DNA of 64,000 bases from Hyaloperonospora brassicae (taxonomy: Eukaryota; Oomycota; Peronosporomycetes; Peronosporales; Peronosporaceae), in contig CANTFL010001422.1 of assembly GCA_947650285.1 (NCBI GenBank), forward strand, positions 32,986 to 96,985, written 5' to 3'. The translations under genes were made by a program, and so were the position numbers. The notes under the pieces were generated by a model, which saw only the letters and a program-made list of their open reading frames with translations, ran no database searches and had not been told where the DNA came from. The first letter of the stretch is position 1. The number at the start of each line of letters is the position of its first letter. Of the stretch, positions 38,810-48,858 are shown piece after piece.

Positions 38810-39110
38810 TCCAAGTCTCCACTGCACTCAGACGACTGACTAACGAAGGAAGTGCTCAGTGCACTATTTCCTTCTTCACCTTGTGTAACCGTCACTAGTT
38901 CCGGGTACACTCTTTGTGGTGGCCTCGAGTCAATGCCAACCGTGACCGGGTTTGGGTTGGTGGCTGTCGCGTGGAAACCTTTACACGATGGCGGGTGTAC
39001 TTGTGAGGTGCTCGATAAGCGTCACCTTGATCTATACGAGGTCGCCTTTACCGAAGTAGATACCTAAACTGCGAGCCTTCTGACCACTGCTGCCGTCTCG
39101 GGATCTAGCA
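38810..39110 (+). repeat. dispersed repeat R1, copy 3
   Basis: Best-preserved copy, with a 72-codon plus frame (38,852-39,067) containing CGGLESMPTVTGFG. This frame aligns in phase with the frame of copy 1, followed by the shared CCTTCTGACCACTGCTGCCG block. Confidence 0.6.
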
Positions 39111-41558
39111 CTAAACAATTATTCGGTGCATTTTTCATCAGACCATACACATTGTATTTTCGCACAATACTTTTCCTCTCGGAGCAACTCCAGGATGAAA
39201 TGGAAAACGCCGAACACATATGAATGATACTGTGGCAGATACTCGCAGGGATATGTCATCAGAATAAAGGAGATGATAGGAATGCAGCTCTATAACAAAC
39301 AAAAACGATCGATATTTACGGAGACGAAAAGAGATCAAGGATTTATGCCCATCTCAAGCGATTGGAATGAGAAAGAATGTGAATATGAGTGCCTTGCAGT
39401 ATTCATGCACCAAAATGGAACAAAGACCCAGTCGGTCCATAGTTATGACTACAATTAGCTACGATAAGCTTTCACTCACTAAGCGCTCACTGTTTTGCTG
39501 GGGAATTTACTACGATTCCGAACATTGCTATATCATGTAGATTGATGATACTGTGCATATTGTAATCGAGCAGATTTTCATTTCCTTAAGGAAACATCTT
39601 ACGACCGGTGATCTGATTTCATAAATGTTCGACAAAATTTGTCCGCTGCGCAATGGTGTAGAATTTTAACTGAGTAGCGGACAAGGTATGCCGGGAAGCT
39701 TTACATCAAAAGACTGCTTGTAGAGTATTCCTCACCATTCCGAAGTTCATCAGCAATACGAAGAACGAATTCGTTTAATATCTAGAAATCGGCTCGCACA
39801 GCAACCCGTTCTTAACTGAGATTGTTGCGACCGTGTAAGCTCGGTTAAAGTGTGTAGGATAAGAAATATGCTACGAAGGTTGGATACGACAGCATTGCTT
39901 GCGCTTTTTCCCCTGATGGATACCTACTGTTACAAAAAGTTATGGTCTCTGAAAAGTCGTCCTTATCTTCCGTGGATCTTTTTATGTTCCTCAACAGTCC
40001 TTCCTTTCGCTTGGACTGTTAATTGCATGTGTCTCTTCCACCGGGAGCATCCCACAATTTAACAAAGGTTGCCGTGTAACTTTAAACATCGTGGTGTCTA
40101 TAGAAAATTGGACAAAGTGCTATATCGGCTTCGCTGCATATATATTACAACCATTTATAGTACAAATTTCAATTATGTCTTTACACCGGGTTGAAACTCG
40201 CAGTAAGATCGATACCGCGTAATGAGTTACAGATACAGCAGATGGAAAGATTGAGCTTCTTTAGCTGTAGGATCATGTGCAATCGAATTGTACATATAGC
40301 TAGAAGCAACAAATTCATTCGGCAGCTACATATTAATCCTATAACTGCTAGGGAGTGAAGTAGCACATTGAACTTCATATGGTAGCTACTCAGCACATAT
40401 TCAAAGTTAGAGTTATCGTCAACCTTTTGGCATCCGCAGTAAATGATACCGCGCCATGAACGCACTCGAATATAACTTGTTCACCTCCAGGTAAATTAGG
40501 ACTAACAAACATATTCCACAAATTTTATTCATCGTTCCTGCGCCTCCTCGCGGATTTATTTCTCGGTGCCTCTTGTCTCAACTTATTTCAAAAAATCCGT
40601 CTTGTCGCGTCGTCCTTCTCAACTATATTACTAGTATTCTTTGACGTCTTCAGTTGCGAAGCGGTTCTATTTATACGCGTTCACATAACTTAGCAGAACA
40701 TTTAGCTGGGATCGACGAGCGCTTCTCATGTATACATTCGCTACTATAAATTTTGACGTTCAACACAAGTTACCTGCTGTTAGGATTTTGCGTTTCTGGG
40801 TGAATTCGCATTAACCTTGTAGCGCATAGCGCTCATTGACGCTGACCTTAAGTGTGGGCAAGTTACAAGTGCAGAGGATGCCCGCGACCTGTTGTATTCC
40901 TTTCGCTCTGATAATTCTTTACAGTATTCATCAGATGTAAGATACCATATAGGATAGCGGATTTTAGTGTAAGGTCGAGATCAACATGGTCACGTTTCTA
41001 AGTCAAATCGTCGTAAAAATGTCTGGATAGTGGCGTGTAAATAGCGCGGTCACGTTGATGGTGGCGGGAAGCGGTGATGCAAGTCCATCCTGTGATTTGA
41101 CTGTAGTGGTGGGCAAGCTGCTTTCATACCATGATGTTATGCACCTTCAACAACGTTGGTTCAGCAGTTCATTGCAAGATCAGAGTCATAGGCGACAATA
41201 CATTTTTTGCATCAAATAGACGTCCGGGTACAGACTAGATTGCAAGGAGAAATGATCTTGAGTAGTACGTTAACCATAGCAAGGATAGTAAAACGCCTAC
41301 TATAAAGACAGAGACTAGCACAAAATTTCGCCGTGCCAAATGGATACTTGGATAAGACTGAGAATGTAAAGACTTTTCTGCGGCGTGCGATGGTGTCAAA
41401 AAAGAAACGTGACGATTGTTGAAGCTTGCAAAGTTTGCAAAGTTTGCGAAAACTGCTATTTGTATTTTATATTATCTTATTAATGAGTGGCTCGAAAGTT
41501 AGATCTGATCATAATGTGAACGAGGTACATAAGCGAATTTTTATATGATATAGAGGAT
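39111..41558. other. unassigned sequence left of the copia element
   Basis: No recognisable gene. A short open stretch at about 41,051-41,218 (VAGSGDASPSCDLTVVVGKL) is protein-like but unidentified. Near 41,420-41,447 a GCAAAGTTT unit is repeated two to three times. The 40,181-40,465 minus frame has no motif. Confidence 0.35.
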
Positions 41559-41563
41559 GAAAG
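41559..41563. repeat. target-site duplication GAAAG, left
   Basis: Identical to 46,368-46,372 on the other side of the copia element; 5 bp is the usual length for Ty1/copia insertion. Confidence 0.95.
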
Positions 41564-41817
41564 TGTTATGTCGAAGGAAAATTGGAAAGTGTATTGAATT
41601 AGTTTTCCCATGAACTTACTCGTCGTGTTATCTTCTTCTACCTTGTAGCTTTCCCTGATCTTGATGGATTCTAGAACATACACTCAAGGTAGTTCTAGAA
41701 TCATCAGACTGCACGTGAACCGTTTACACCCTGTCGTATCATCGCTGTCTTGTCACTTGTGCGTAGCAAATCACAGTTGGCTTTGTTGACCGTGCATTGA
41801 CAGTGCACCCATCAACA
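41564..41817 (-). repeat. copia-1 3' LTR
   Basis: 254 bp, identical base for base (by eye) to 46,114-46,367. Contains an internal inverted repeat CTAGAAC...GTTCTAG. No clear TATA box was seen. Confidence 0.97.
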
Positions 41818-41828
41818 CTCCCACTCAC
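41818..41828 (-). other. copia-1 polypurine tract
   Basis: The minus strand reads GTGAGTGGGAG directly before the 3' LTR; this is where plus-strand DNA synthesis would be primed. Confidence 0.7.
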
Positions 41829-43084
41829 TGTTGATGCTCGGGTCCATCACGTACCTTGATGTCCATTCGGGCACGGAGGTACTGGAATCGCTTGGTGCCG
41901 AGTGCCTTCGTTAGTATGTCGGCAAGTTGATGTTCCGTCTCCTTGTAGATCACCTTTATATCACCGGCCAGAACTTTCTCTCGGACAAAGTGGTGACGTA
42001 TGTCTACGTGTTTAGTCCGCGCATGGTATCCTGGGTTTGTTGCGAGAGCAATGGCTCCTTGATTATCCTCGTAGATGACAGTAGGATTCTTCTGCTCGAA
42101 TCCGAGGTCAGCCATTAACATCCTTGCCCATAGTATGTCTTGAGTGCACATGCTTAGCGCCATGTATTCAGCCTCAGAAGTACTCAATGCAACGGTGCGT
42201 TGGTACTTAGACTTAAATATAACAGGGCCTCCATTAAGCACCAGCAAAACACCAGATACCGATCGACGGTCGTCCAAGCTGTTTCCCCAATCGGCGTCAC
42301 TATACGCTGTTAGTTGTTGCTGTAGTTTGTCAACATTGTGGTGTAATCCAAAACCACTCGTCGAGCGGATGTATCTTAGCACTTTGATCAGTGCCTTCCA
42401 GTGTTGTGAGCCAGGGTTTTCTGCAAATTGTCCAAGTTGGCTCACAGGAAATGCTGCGTCTGGTCTGGTCGTGGTCACTATAAACAGCAGTCGTCCCAGC
42501 AATTGGCGGTACGGTGTACGACTCATGGCTTGTCTTTCGACATCGGACTTTGGACTGTTTGCGCTGGACAGTTTCATGCTCTGATCACATGGGTTACCAG
42601 TTGGTCGGGCTTGAGTCTGTCCAAACATGTCTGCAGTCTCCTCGATGTATCTTTGTTGCGAAATAAACATCTCACGCTTCTTTCGGTCGTACATAACTTC
42701 CATTCCAAGCAAGTGCTTCACTGGACCAAGGTCTTTGGTTTGAAACCGCTGAGAGATTTGTTCTTTCACCTTGCGTACCGTGGTTGCTTCTTTTGCAGCC
42801 ACAATCATATCATCAACGTATAAGCACACGTACGCCCAGCCTTCACCATCCTTTATCTTGTATATGCATCGATCAGCACCGCACGCGACAAATCCCATCT
42901 CCAGTAATGCATTGTGAATCGTCTTATTCCAGGCATTTGCAGCCTGCTTAAGTCCGTAAAGCGCGCGATTCAATTTAAGTACAAACTCGCTGCCAATTTT
43001 CATCCCTTTGGGTGGTAACAAGTATACTTCTTCTTGTAGGTCGGCATTCAGGTAGGCCGTATCAACATCAAGCTGGTCGATCAC
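41825..43084 (-). CDS. pol: copia-1 pol, RT (main part) and RNase H
   Basis: 419 codons in frame with the upstream pol segment, separated from it by one TGA. It begins in the RT palm (DQLDVDTAYLNADLQEEVY), with the catalytic YVDD at residues 89-92, the LLGMEV and YRQLLGRLLF blocks, then RNase H with SDADWG, SEAEYMALS, YEDNQGAIALA and the RTKHVDIRHHFVREKV tail ending in LADILTKAL. Catalytic residues of both enzymes are present. It would copy element RNA to DNA and remove the RNA strand inside virus-like particles. The frame's listed start is a GTG, not a true start; the protein is made only as part of the polyprotein. Confidence 0.95.
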   Translation of the reverse strand: MIDQLDVDTAYLNADLQEEVYLLPPKGMKIGSEFVLKLNRALYGLKQAANAWNKTIHNALLEMGFVACGADRCIYKIKDGEGWAYVCLYVDDMIVAAKEATTVRKVKEQISQRFQTKDLGPVKHLLGMEVMYDRKKREMFISQQRYIEETADMFGQTQARPTGNPCDQSMKLSSANSPKSDVERQAMSRTPYRQLLGRLLFIVTTTRPDAAFPVSQLGQFAENPGSQHWKALIKVLRYIRSTSGFGLHHNVDKLQQQLTAYSDADWGNSLDDRRSVSGVLLVLNGGPVIFKSKYQRTVALSTSEAEYMALSMCTQDILWARMLMADLGFEQKNPTVIYEDNQGAIALATNPGYHARTKHVDIRHHFVREKVLAGDIKVIYKETEHQLADILTKALGTKRFQYLRARMDIKVRDGPEHQQ

Positions 43085-43099
43085 ATATCCTGCTGCGCA

Positions 43100-44920
43100 T
43101 CAAATCGACAATAGCATCCTGATGGAGTTCATACTGGCGACAGCCGCGTACGTCTCGAAAAAGTTGATACCATATTGTTGCAGGAATCCGAGCGCCACAA
43201 GTCGTGCTTTGTATCGACCATCACTCTTTTTAGCCCATACCCACTTCGATCCAATTGGTTTCATTCCAGGCTTGCGTACAATTGGTGTCCACGTCTTGTT
43301 ACGCTCATGAGCCGCAAATTCATTCTCAATAGCTTTAATCCATTGGTATCTGTCAGGTCCATTCACTGCCTCCGCATAAGATCCAGGTAAATCACGAGCT
43401 ATCATGGCAACTTCTGCTATCAATGCCACATCGCTGTTTATTCGCGATCGCTTGGAAGGAGGTTCGTCATCTTCACTCCCACTGGCTTCATGGTTTTCAT
43501 TGTATGGCACAATGCTGTTTTCTGTTGTGGTACTAGTGTTATTGTCTTCCAACAAGAGCTGAACAGGTTGCTCAATTGGTAGCATTTCATCAACACCTCC
43601 TCGTGGTCCGGATTCACTTCTCCCACTGGCATCGTCGGTAAGAACACGATACTGATGCTCGCGACCGGAACGACGCTTAAGTTGTGGACGGAACACCATC
43701 GCTCCAGAGTCGTGCGGATTGTGTAATTCGAGTTCTTGGTGACGAGGTCCTTGTTGAATTACTTGGGAAGTGTGTTGATGTTGTTCGTTGTTCATATTTC
43801 TTGCAAGATAATGATTGCTTGTCTCACTCGAAGGTGTGTTACTGATGTCATTGTCAGAACTCGGTACTTCCATCTCCACATCTTCGACAATTTCGTGCTC
43901 TTCCATTTCAACATCTTCATCACCATCTTGTTGCAAGTTACTTGGTTGATCTCCATCATAGTCATCTTGTCGTATTATTATCATCTTCGGGTGTGGTACA
44001 ACCGGATTGTCTTCGTAAATGTTACTAACTTCACGTTCATCTAACGCGATCGAACGACTGATCTTGATCGTACCAGTCTCCAGATCAAGCACCCTGTAAC
44101 CCTTGGTGTGTCTTGCATATCCTAACAGCATGCAGCGAAACCCTTTCGCGTCGAATTTCGTGCGCTTTGAGTCATCGATATGTGCGTATCCAAGTGAACC
44201 AAATACACGTAGGTGAGAAATTTCGGGCTTCGTCTTAAAGCACAGTTCAAAAGGAGTCTTCTCCTCGTGATTGCAGTTCGTGGTTCTGTTAAGTGAATAC
44301 ACCGCCGTATTCACAGCTTCGGCCCACCACTTCTTTGCCACCCGCTTGTAATGCATCATGCTTCTGGCCGTCTCAACAATCGTACGGTTCATCCGTTCAG
44401 CAACACCGTTTTGTTGAGGACTGTAGGGTACTGTCTTCTGATGGATGATGCCGTGTTTCTTGCAGTACGAAGCAAACCTCTTGTTTTTGTATTCACCGCC
44501 ATTGTCAGTACGTATGGCCTTAATACGAAATCCACACTGCTGCTCCATCTCGGTCCGAAATTCAATGAACTTCGACAGTACTTCACTCTTGGACTTCAGA
44601 AAATATACAGTCACTAATCTTGAAAAATCGTCCACGAGAGACAATACGTATCGTGACCCACCAGGAGTTGGGCTCTTCATAGGGCCCATGACGTCAGAGT
44701 GAATAAGCTGCAGTGGCTGCGTTGTCTTTGTCTTCGACTCTTGTGGAAAACTCGCGACACACAGTTTCCCTTGTAGACACCCTCCACACAAATTCTTGTT
44801 CGTGTCAGGTACTACATTCGGTAGTCCTTCCGTAGCCTCCTTTGTCTTTTTTAAACTTGTTGTGGCTAATGTGACCCATTCGTGCATGCCACAGCTCCCA
44901 CTTGTTACCAGCGTCTTCAT
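43100..44920 (-). CDS. pol: copia-1 pol, integrase and start of RT
   Basis: 606-codon frame. The first about 25 residues are out of phase with the true product; real homology starts near residue 24. It contains CGGCLQGKLC (the CC half of the integrase zinc finger) and the core D76 (HSDVMGP), D139 (IRTDNGGEY) and E175 (NGVAERMNRT), with D-x62-D-x35-E spacing. A variable acidic linker (about 290-490) follows, then the RT N-terminus (WIKAIENEF, GSKWVWAKKSDGRYKARLVA, FETYAAVASMNSIRMLL). It stops at TGA 43,100-43,102 inside RT, with homology continuing in phase beyond the stop. Integrase would insert the cDNA; all catalytic residues are present. Confidence 0.95.
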   Translation of the reverse strand: MKTLVTSGSCGMHEWVTLATTSLKKTKEATEGLPNVVPDTNKNLCGGCLQGKLCVASFPQESKTKTTQPLQLIHSDVMGPMKSPTPGGSRYVLSLVDDFSRLVTVYFLKSKSEVLSKFIEFRTEMEQQCGFRIKAIRTDNGGEYKNKRFASYCKKHGIIHQKTVPYSPQQNGVAERMNRTIVETARSMMHYKRVAKKWWAEAVNTAVYSLNRTTNCNHEEKTPFELCFKTKPEISHLRVFGSLGYAHIDDSKRTKFDAKGFRCMLLGYARHTKGYRVLDLETGTIKISRSIALDEREVSNIYEDNPVVPHPKMIIIRQDDYDGDQPSNLQQDGDEDVEMEEHEIVEDVEMEVPSSDNDISNTPSSETSNHYLARNMNNEQHQHTSQVIQQGPRHQELELHNPHDSGAMVFRPQLKRRSGREHQYRVLTDDASGRSESGPRGGVDEMLPIEQPVQLLLEDNNTSTTTENSIVPYNENHEASGSEDDEPPSKRSRINSDVALIAEVAMIARDLPGSYAEAVNGPDRYQWIKAIENEFAAHERNKTWTPIVRKPGMKPIGSKWVWAKKSDGRYKARLVALGFLQQYGINFFETYAAVASMNSIRMLLSI

Positions 44921-46067
44921 GTTCTACCAACATCGCGTGCTCATACTCCACATCAAGAGTGTACACGCTTCTCATGCGCTTCGCAGAAATCATCAACACA
45001 TTATCCTTGTAGATACCGCAGTATTTTTCACCGAATCGAACGTTGTACCCACGCTGGACGATCTTGGGCACCGCTAGTAGTCGTCTGTCCAGCGTTGGAA
45101 TGTGCAATACTTCATTCACAGTCACTGCTGTACCATTCGTACAGCGAAATCGAATGCTTCCTCGTCCAATTGCATTCATGACCGCACCATCGGCAACGCG
45201 AACTTGAATGGCTTCTCTCAATTTCTCGTACTCAAAGAAATCTTCTTCGGCTGGGGTCATATGTGACGAGGCGCCGCTGTCCAACAACCATCCTTTTTTT
45301 AATCCGTTTGTGGCCGTGAATGCCATTTCATTTCCATCATTCTTGGTGGCAGATCGGCACTCAAACTGCTTGTGTCCGATCTTGTTACAGCGGTGACACT
45401 TCCCACGAAACGGCTGTTTCTTCTTCCAGCTCTCTTCTGCACCACGTTGTTTGCGTATTCCACGACCACGATCCTGTTTATGGCCTCCACGACCAACGCG
45501 GAAAGCTCCTCCGGAGACCTCTTGCTGCTGCTTCTTCTTGTGTTCCTTCAACAGCTTTTCTTTCACATCCACCATCGTCACACCCATGGAATTCTCAATG
45601 ATGGACACAATCATCTCGTACTCTGCCGGTAAGCTACTCAGCAGAACTGTCATCTGGCGTGCGTCGTCCATGGTATCGCCCACCGCCTCCATACTCAAAA
45701 CAAGTTCATCGAAACGGTCGAGGTGGCTCACCATGTCGCCTCCCTCATCCATACGAAATTCGTGCAATCGACGTGTCAGTGCCACTCGATTCTGAAGGTT
45801 TGTCTTGTTGTAGTAGTCGCGTAGTGTTTCCCATGCTTCCTTCGCAGTGCGAGCATGTCGGATCTTCGTCTGATGCTTTACTTTGATCCCTTGAGCAATA
45901 ATAGCAAACGCCTTCATGTCCTTGACCTTCCAATCCTCCGTCATCTCCTGCTCCGACTTCACTTCCAAGATGTGCTCTAGCAGGCCCTTCCTCGCAAGTG
46001 TCATCTTCATATTGAATTCCCAATGGAAGTAGTTGTCTGTTCCAAGCAGGTCATCGGGTTTCTTCAT
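44805..46067 (-). CDS. gag: copia-1 gag and protease
   Basis: 420-codon frame starting at ATG 46,067, 28 bp downstream of the primer-binding site. Gag N-terminal part (LLGTDNYFHWEFNMKMTL, AWETLRDYY, FDELVLSME, LLSSLPAEYE) is the UBN2-type copia nucleocapsid precursor. The zinc knuckle CHRCNKIGHKQFEC is at residues 224-237, and the aspartic protease active site WLLDSGASSHMT has DSGA at 263-266. It ends in the GAG-pre-integrase region (WELWHARMGHIS), where the HH half of the integrase finger begins. The frame is lost at a six-T run (44,847-44,852 on plus), after which the last residues are out of phase. Confidence 0.95.
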   Translation of the reverse strand: MKKPDDLLGTDNYFHWEFNMKMTLARKGLLEHILEVKSEQEMTEDWKVKDMKAFAIIAQGIKVKHQTKIRHARTAKEAWETLRDYYNKTNLQNRVALTRRLHEFRMDEGGDMVSHLDRFDELVLSMEAVGDTMDDARQMTVLLSSLPAEYEMIVSIIENSMGVTMVDVKEKLLKEHKKKQQQEVSGGAFRVGRGGHKQDRGRGIRKQRGAEESWKKKQPFRGKCHRCNKIGHKQFECRSATKNDGNEMAFTATNGLKKGWLLDSGASSHMTPAEEDFFEYEKLREAIQVRVADGAVMNAIGRGSIRFRCTNGTAVTVNEVLHIPTLDRRLLAVPKIVQRGYNVRFGEKYCGIYKDNVLMISAKRMRSVYTLDVEYEHAMLVEHEDAGNKWELWHARMGHISHNKFKKDKGGYGRTTECST

Positions 46068-46095
46068 CGTACTGGCTTCTGGCAGAGGTCCTTAA

Positions 46096-46113
46096 GCTCT
46101 TGGGCTCATAACC
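46096..46113 (-). promoter_or_regulatory. copia-1 primer-binding site (half-tRNA type)
   Basis: Immediately inside the 5' LTR the minus strand reads GGTTATGAGCCCAAGAGC. Its complement GGGCTCATAACC is the anticodon stem-loop of eukaryotic initiator methionine tRNA (CAU anticodon in GGCTCATAA). Drosophila copia and yeast Ty5 are known to prime from an initiator tRNA fragment at this position rather than from the tRNA 3' end. The match to the anticodon arm is seen directly; use as primer is inferred. Confidence 0.85.
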
Positions 46114-46367
46114 TGTTATGTCGAAGGAAAATTGGAAAGTGTATTGAATTAGTTTTCCCATGAACTTACTCGTCGTGTTATCTTCTTCTACCTTGTAGCT
46201 TTCCCTGATCTTGATGGATTCTAGAACATACACTCAAGGTAGTTCTAGAATCATCAGACTGCACGTGAACCGTTTACACCCTGTCGTATCATCGCTGTCT
46301 TGTCACTTGTGCGTAGCAAATCACAGTTGGCTTTGTTGACCGTGCATTGACAGTGCACCCATCAACA
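46114..46367 (-). repeat. copia-1 5' LTR
   Basis: 254 bp, identical to the 3' LTR. The promoter and transcription start would lie here; a short open frame runs from it toward gag (46,051-46,233), probably without function. Confidence 0.97.
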
Positions 46368-46372
46368 GAAAG
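46368..46372. repeat. target-site duplication GAAAG, right
   Basis: Second copy of the duplicated target pentamer. Confidence 0.95.
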
Positions 46373-48652
46373 TTGCTGGAGTGACGCATTAAGTGCGATA
46401 ATTGCTCATTTCAAGCCTCACCTTCGGTGAATAGAAGCAAGCTATGTTTTCAATGAAAGCCATACATCAATCATTTACATCATGCTAAAAGACGGAAAGC
46501 ACAAAGTTAGTTGCTCTACTTCTTAACACCAAAGGCTGTACCATGCAAAACATTTCGTGCATCATGAGATAGCTTATACCACTATTGTGAAATCCTAATA
46601 AATTTTGCCTCAGTGTGAGTATGTTTGCGTTTCTCGACCCTCTGCCGCTTAAAATGCTTTCCGATTTATCTTGTGGTTTTCTTCTTGAAAGACTAAAGCT
46701 GTGTGATACAAGAATGACGTAAGTATACCTGCAAACGCAAGAACTTAGCAAACTTTCTCTCAAAAAAGGATGACATTTACATAGCTACAAATATGACTTC
46801 CCTGATCTTATATTAACATAAAGCAATATATACTTCGACTACAATGCGATTTTCTCGATGGCGAAGGAGGGAGGAACAAAATATCCATCTCACACCTCTC
46901 TGCGTAGTCTCATTTTGTTAAAAATGTTTAGAACTAAGACCAGCGCTGGTAATCTATCAAGGTAGCACGCGGGAGTCAGTATCCGTCCAAGCAGCGATGC
47001 ACAAGGTCTTCTGGGGTCGGTAAGACCTCCTCGATAAGAGAAAAAGCGATTTGAGACTCGTGTCAGGATTCTTTTGGCCAAAATTGTGCATTTCCAGCAC
47101 ATTCCTTTGCGTTCTCTGCCAATAGTTTTGACAGCGCAGCGTATTTGACATGCTCGTCTAAGGGGTCTTGTATATTGAGAAGCGATACTTACTACCCGAA
47201 ACAAGAGTCATGCGGATTGCTCAAAGGTTATTCTGACTCCATTAACTGTCAAAGCATCGTCTCCTGATACATTTCAAGTCGAAACGAGATAACAGATGCT
47301 ACAGGTGATGGCCGTCTAATTCGAAATATTGCTCGTATAAATCACTTTAAATATATCACCAATTAATGTCTTCTGCCGTATGTAAGCACGTTAATGACTT
47401 AAAGATTCGATTTTATAGACTTGCTGAGCATCATTGCGGCATATTGTCGTAGCATACCTAGTATATGTATTCTACCAACGCCTCGTCATCCTAGATCGAC
47501 AAAAGGGTGTTTAGGTTTGACAGCAACATCTCCGTATCTGGTCGAACTGCTCAGCCTGGCATCGTTTTTCAGAGAAATAATGAACGGCAGGAAAGGTAGT
47601 TTTTAGATAGCTTCTCATCCGTGGTGAGACGTTTGCCTGGACTGTCTATCATCAATACTTGCGATTGAGCCGTGTAACGGTGTTGTAAAGATAAACTTTG
47701 CATAGAACCGATTGATCTACATCGGATGATAAATGCAATGTTCGTCCGATGCGCAGAGTGTTCAGACAACATTCGTGTCATTCTCCGTGCAACATCGGTG
47801 AGAGTGGAGGTAAAAGCAAGCTTATGATGTGTAGTAGTTTTTCATGCCAAGCTAGACTGCACATTCCATTGGCATTATTTTGTCAGCTTCCAGTTGGATT
47901 GACACCAGCCTTGTCAGATTTCATGCCGAGTTAGACGGTGATATGACATTAATTCTAAATTTCACAAGAAGTTTGAGCTGGTATATTGGCGGTTCGACAA
48001 GCTAAGCAGTGGTGCAACGGATGCCACGAGAGTAACTGTACGTGGACATGTTTTATAAGTACGCAGCGGCCGAAGATAAAGTATCGATTATCCGGATGCA
48101 ATCACTACGGCATACATCGTTGCGTTTACTTACAGAAGTCGTGGTGGGTTAATGATTTGTCTAAAAATATGGGCGGCAACATAGACGGACAGGCCTCGGT
48201 CTGACGCTCTGTGGATATTTTCAATCGACCTACTAGTTTGCAAGGATCGGGGATCCGTAAGATCTGGAAACTAGATCGTTATTATAAACTCAAAGGCTGG
48301 ATTGGTGATACTATTTGATACCCTTCTGATCAATGGTGCGGGTTGAGGTAGCTGCAGCTGGATTGAGATCTCGATCACACATATATAATATTATTTTAGT
48401 ATTTGGTACGTAACAGTCATTTACGGCTACTAACGACCCGAATATGACCGTTTGGTAGGGACCTACACATTCCCTAACGCTGAGCTAGGTACCAGTGGTC
48501 TTGTCAAACGCAGCATAGGACTGCCTACCGCGGTCTGTCATTCTTTCAATCGGCTTGTCAAGCCGTATCCCATAGGGTGTCACACCAGTGCCCTATGTAG
48601 CCACGTAAATAATTCGCAACGACTGCCCGTTCGAGTTGTTGGAAGAAAGGAG
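46373..48652. other. unassigned sequence between two copia elements
   Basis: Contains one protein-like remnant (46,937-47,185, minus) and a weak plus-strand hint of a gypsy RT-RH link (PTPRHPRSTKGCLGLTA, about 47,479-47,529). The last 12 bases before the copia-2 LTR (GGAAGAAAGGAG, 48,641-48,652) resemble a polypurine tract. Confidence 0.4.
46937..47185 (-). pseudogene. unidentified protein remnant
   Basis: One minus frame reads as convincing protein over 81 codons with in-frame TGA stops at 47,063-47,065 and 46,976-46,978. Segments include LNIQDPLDEHVKYAALSK, then LLAENAKECAGNAQFWPKES, then QIAFSLIEEVLPTPEDLVHR. The helical, charged pattern suggests real ancestry, either a host gene fragment or a transposon protein. 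GTAAGT lies just upstream at 47,188-47,193. I do not recognise the family. Confidence 0.45.
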
Positions 48653-48858
48653 TATTGTATGCACTGCGTCATTCCATATCGAGAGACTAAGGTAAAGGAC
48701 AGACGAAGAGTCGCTTGAAACGAAGAGACGCCTGAGGTGTTAACGTAGTAGTTGTAGTGTAAGCGCAGATGCATGCAAGAGCGAGATGATAAGACAAAGT
48801 CTGCAAAAAATGTCATCCGCGCACCTGTCTCCCTGACGACACGGATGGAAATTCAACA
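48653..48858 (+). repeat. copia-2 left LTR
   Basis: Aligns with 62,396-62,603 (about 80% by eye). Best block: ATCATCCGCGCACCTGTC-type sequence near its end. It starts TATTGTATGCACTGCGTCATT where the right LTR has TGTTGTATACACTGTGTCATT, i.e. the terminal TG has mutated to TA, and ends CAACA. Confidence 0.85.

Larger units (their letters stand above)
41564..46367 (-). mobile_element. nearly intact Ty1/copia element (copia-1)
   Basis: A 4,804-bp element in minus orientation with identical 254-bp LTRs starting TG and ending CA, a 5-bp target duplication, a primer-binding site, a polypurine tract and the order gag-PR-INT-RT-RH. The LTR identity indicates very recent insertion, yet the polyprotein frame is interrupted by a one-base shift near 44,847-44,852 and by a TGA at 43,100-43,102. 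Two defects make it non-autonomous unless they are consensus errors. Confidence 0.97.

Noticed and set aside
42144..42823. plus-strand frames of 131-146 codons over copia-1 RT/RNase H
   Set aside because: Opposite strand of well-supported pol coding sequence; no homology of their own.
43084..43102. TGA in copia-1 pol as programmed readthrough
   Set aside because: It lies inside the RT domain, not at the gag-pol junction, so a mutation or read error is more likely.
45451..45795. 114-codon plus-strand frame over copia-1 gag
   Set aside because: Antisense shadow; the minus frame is clearly gag.
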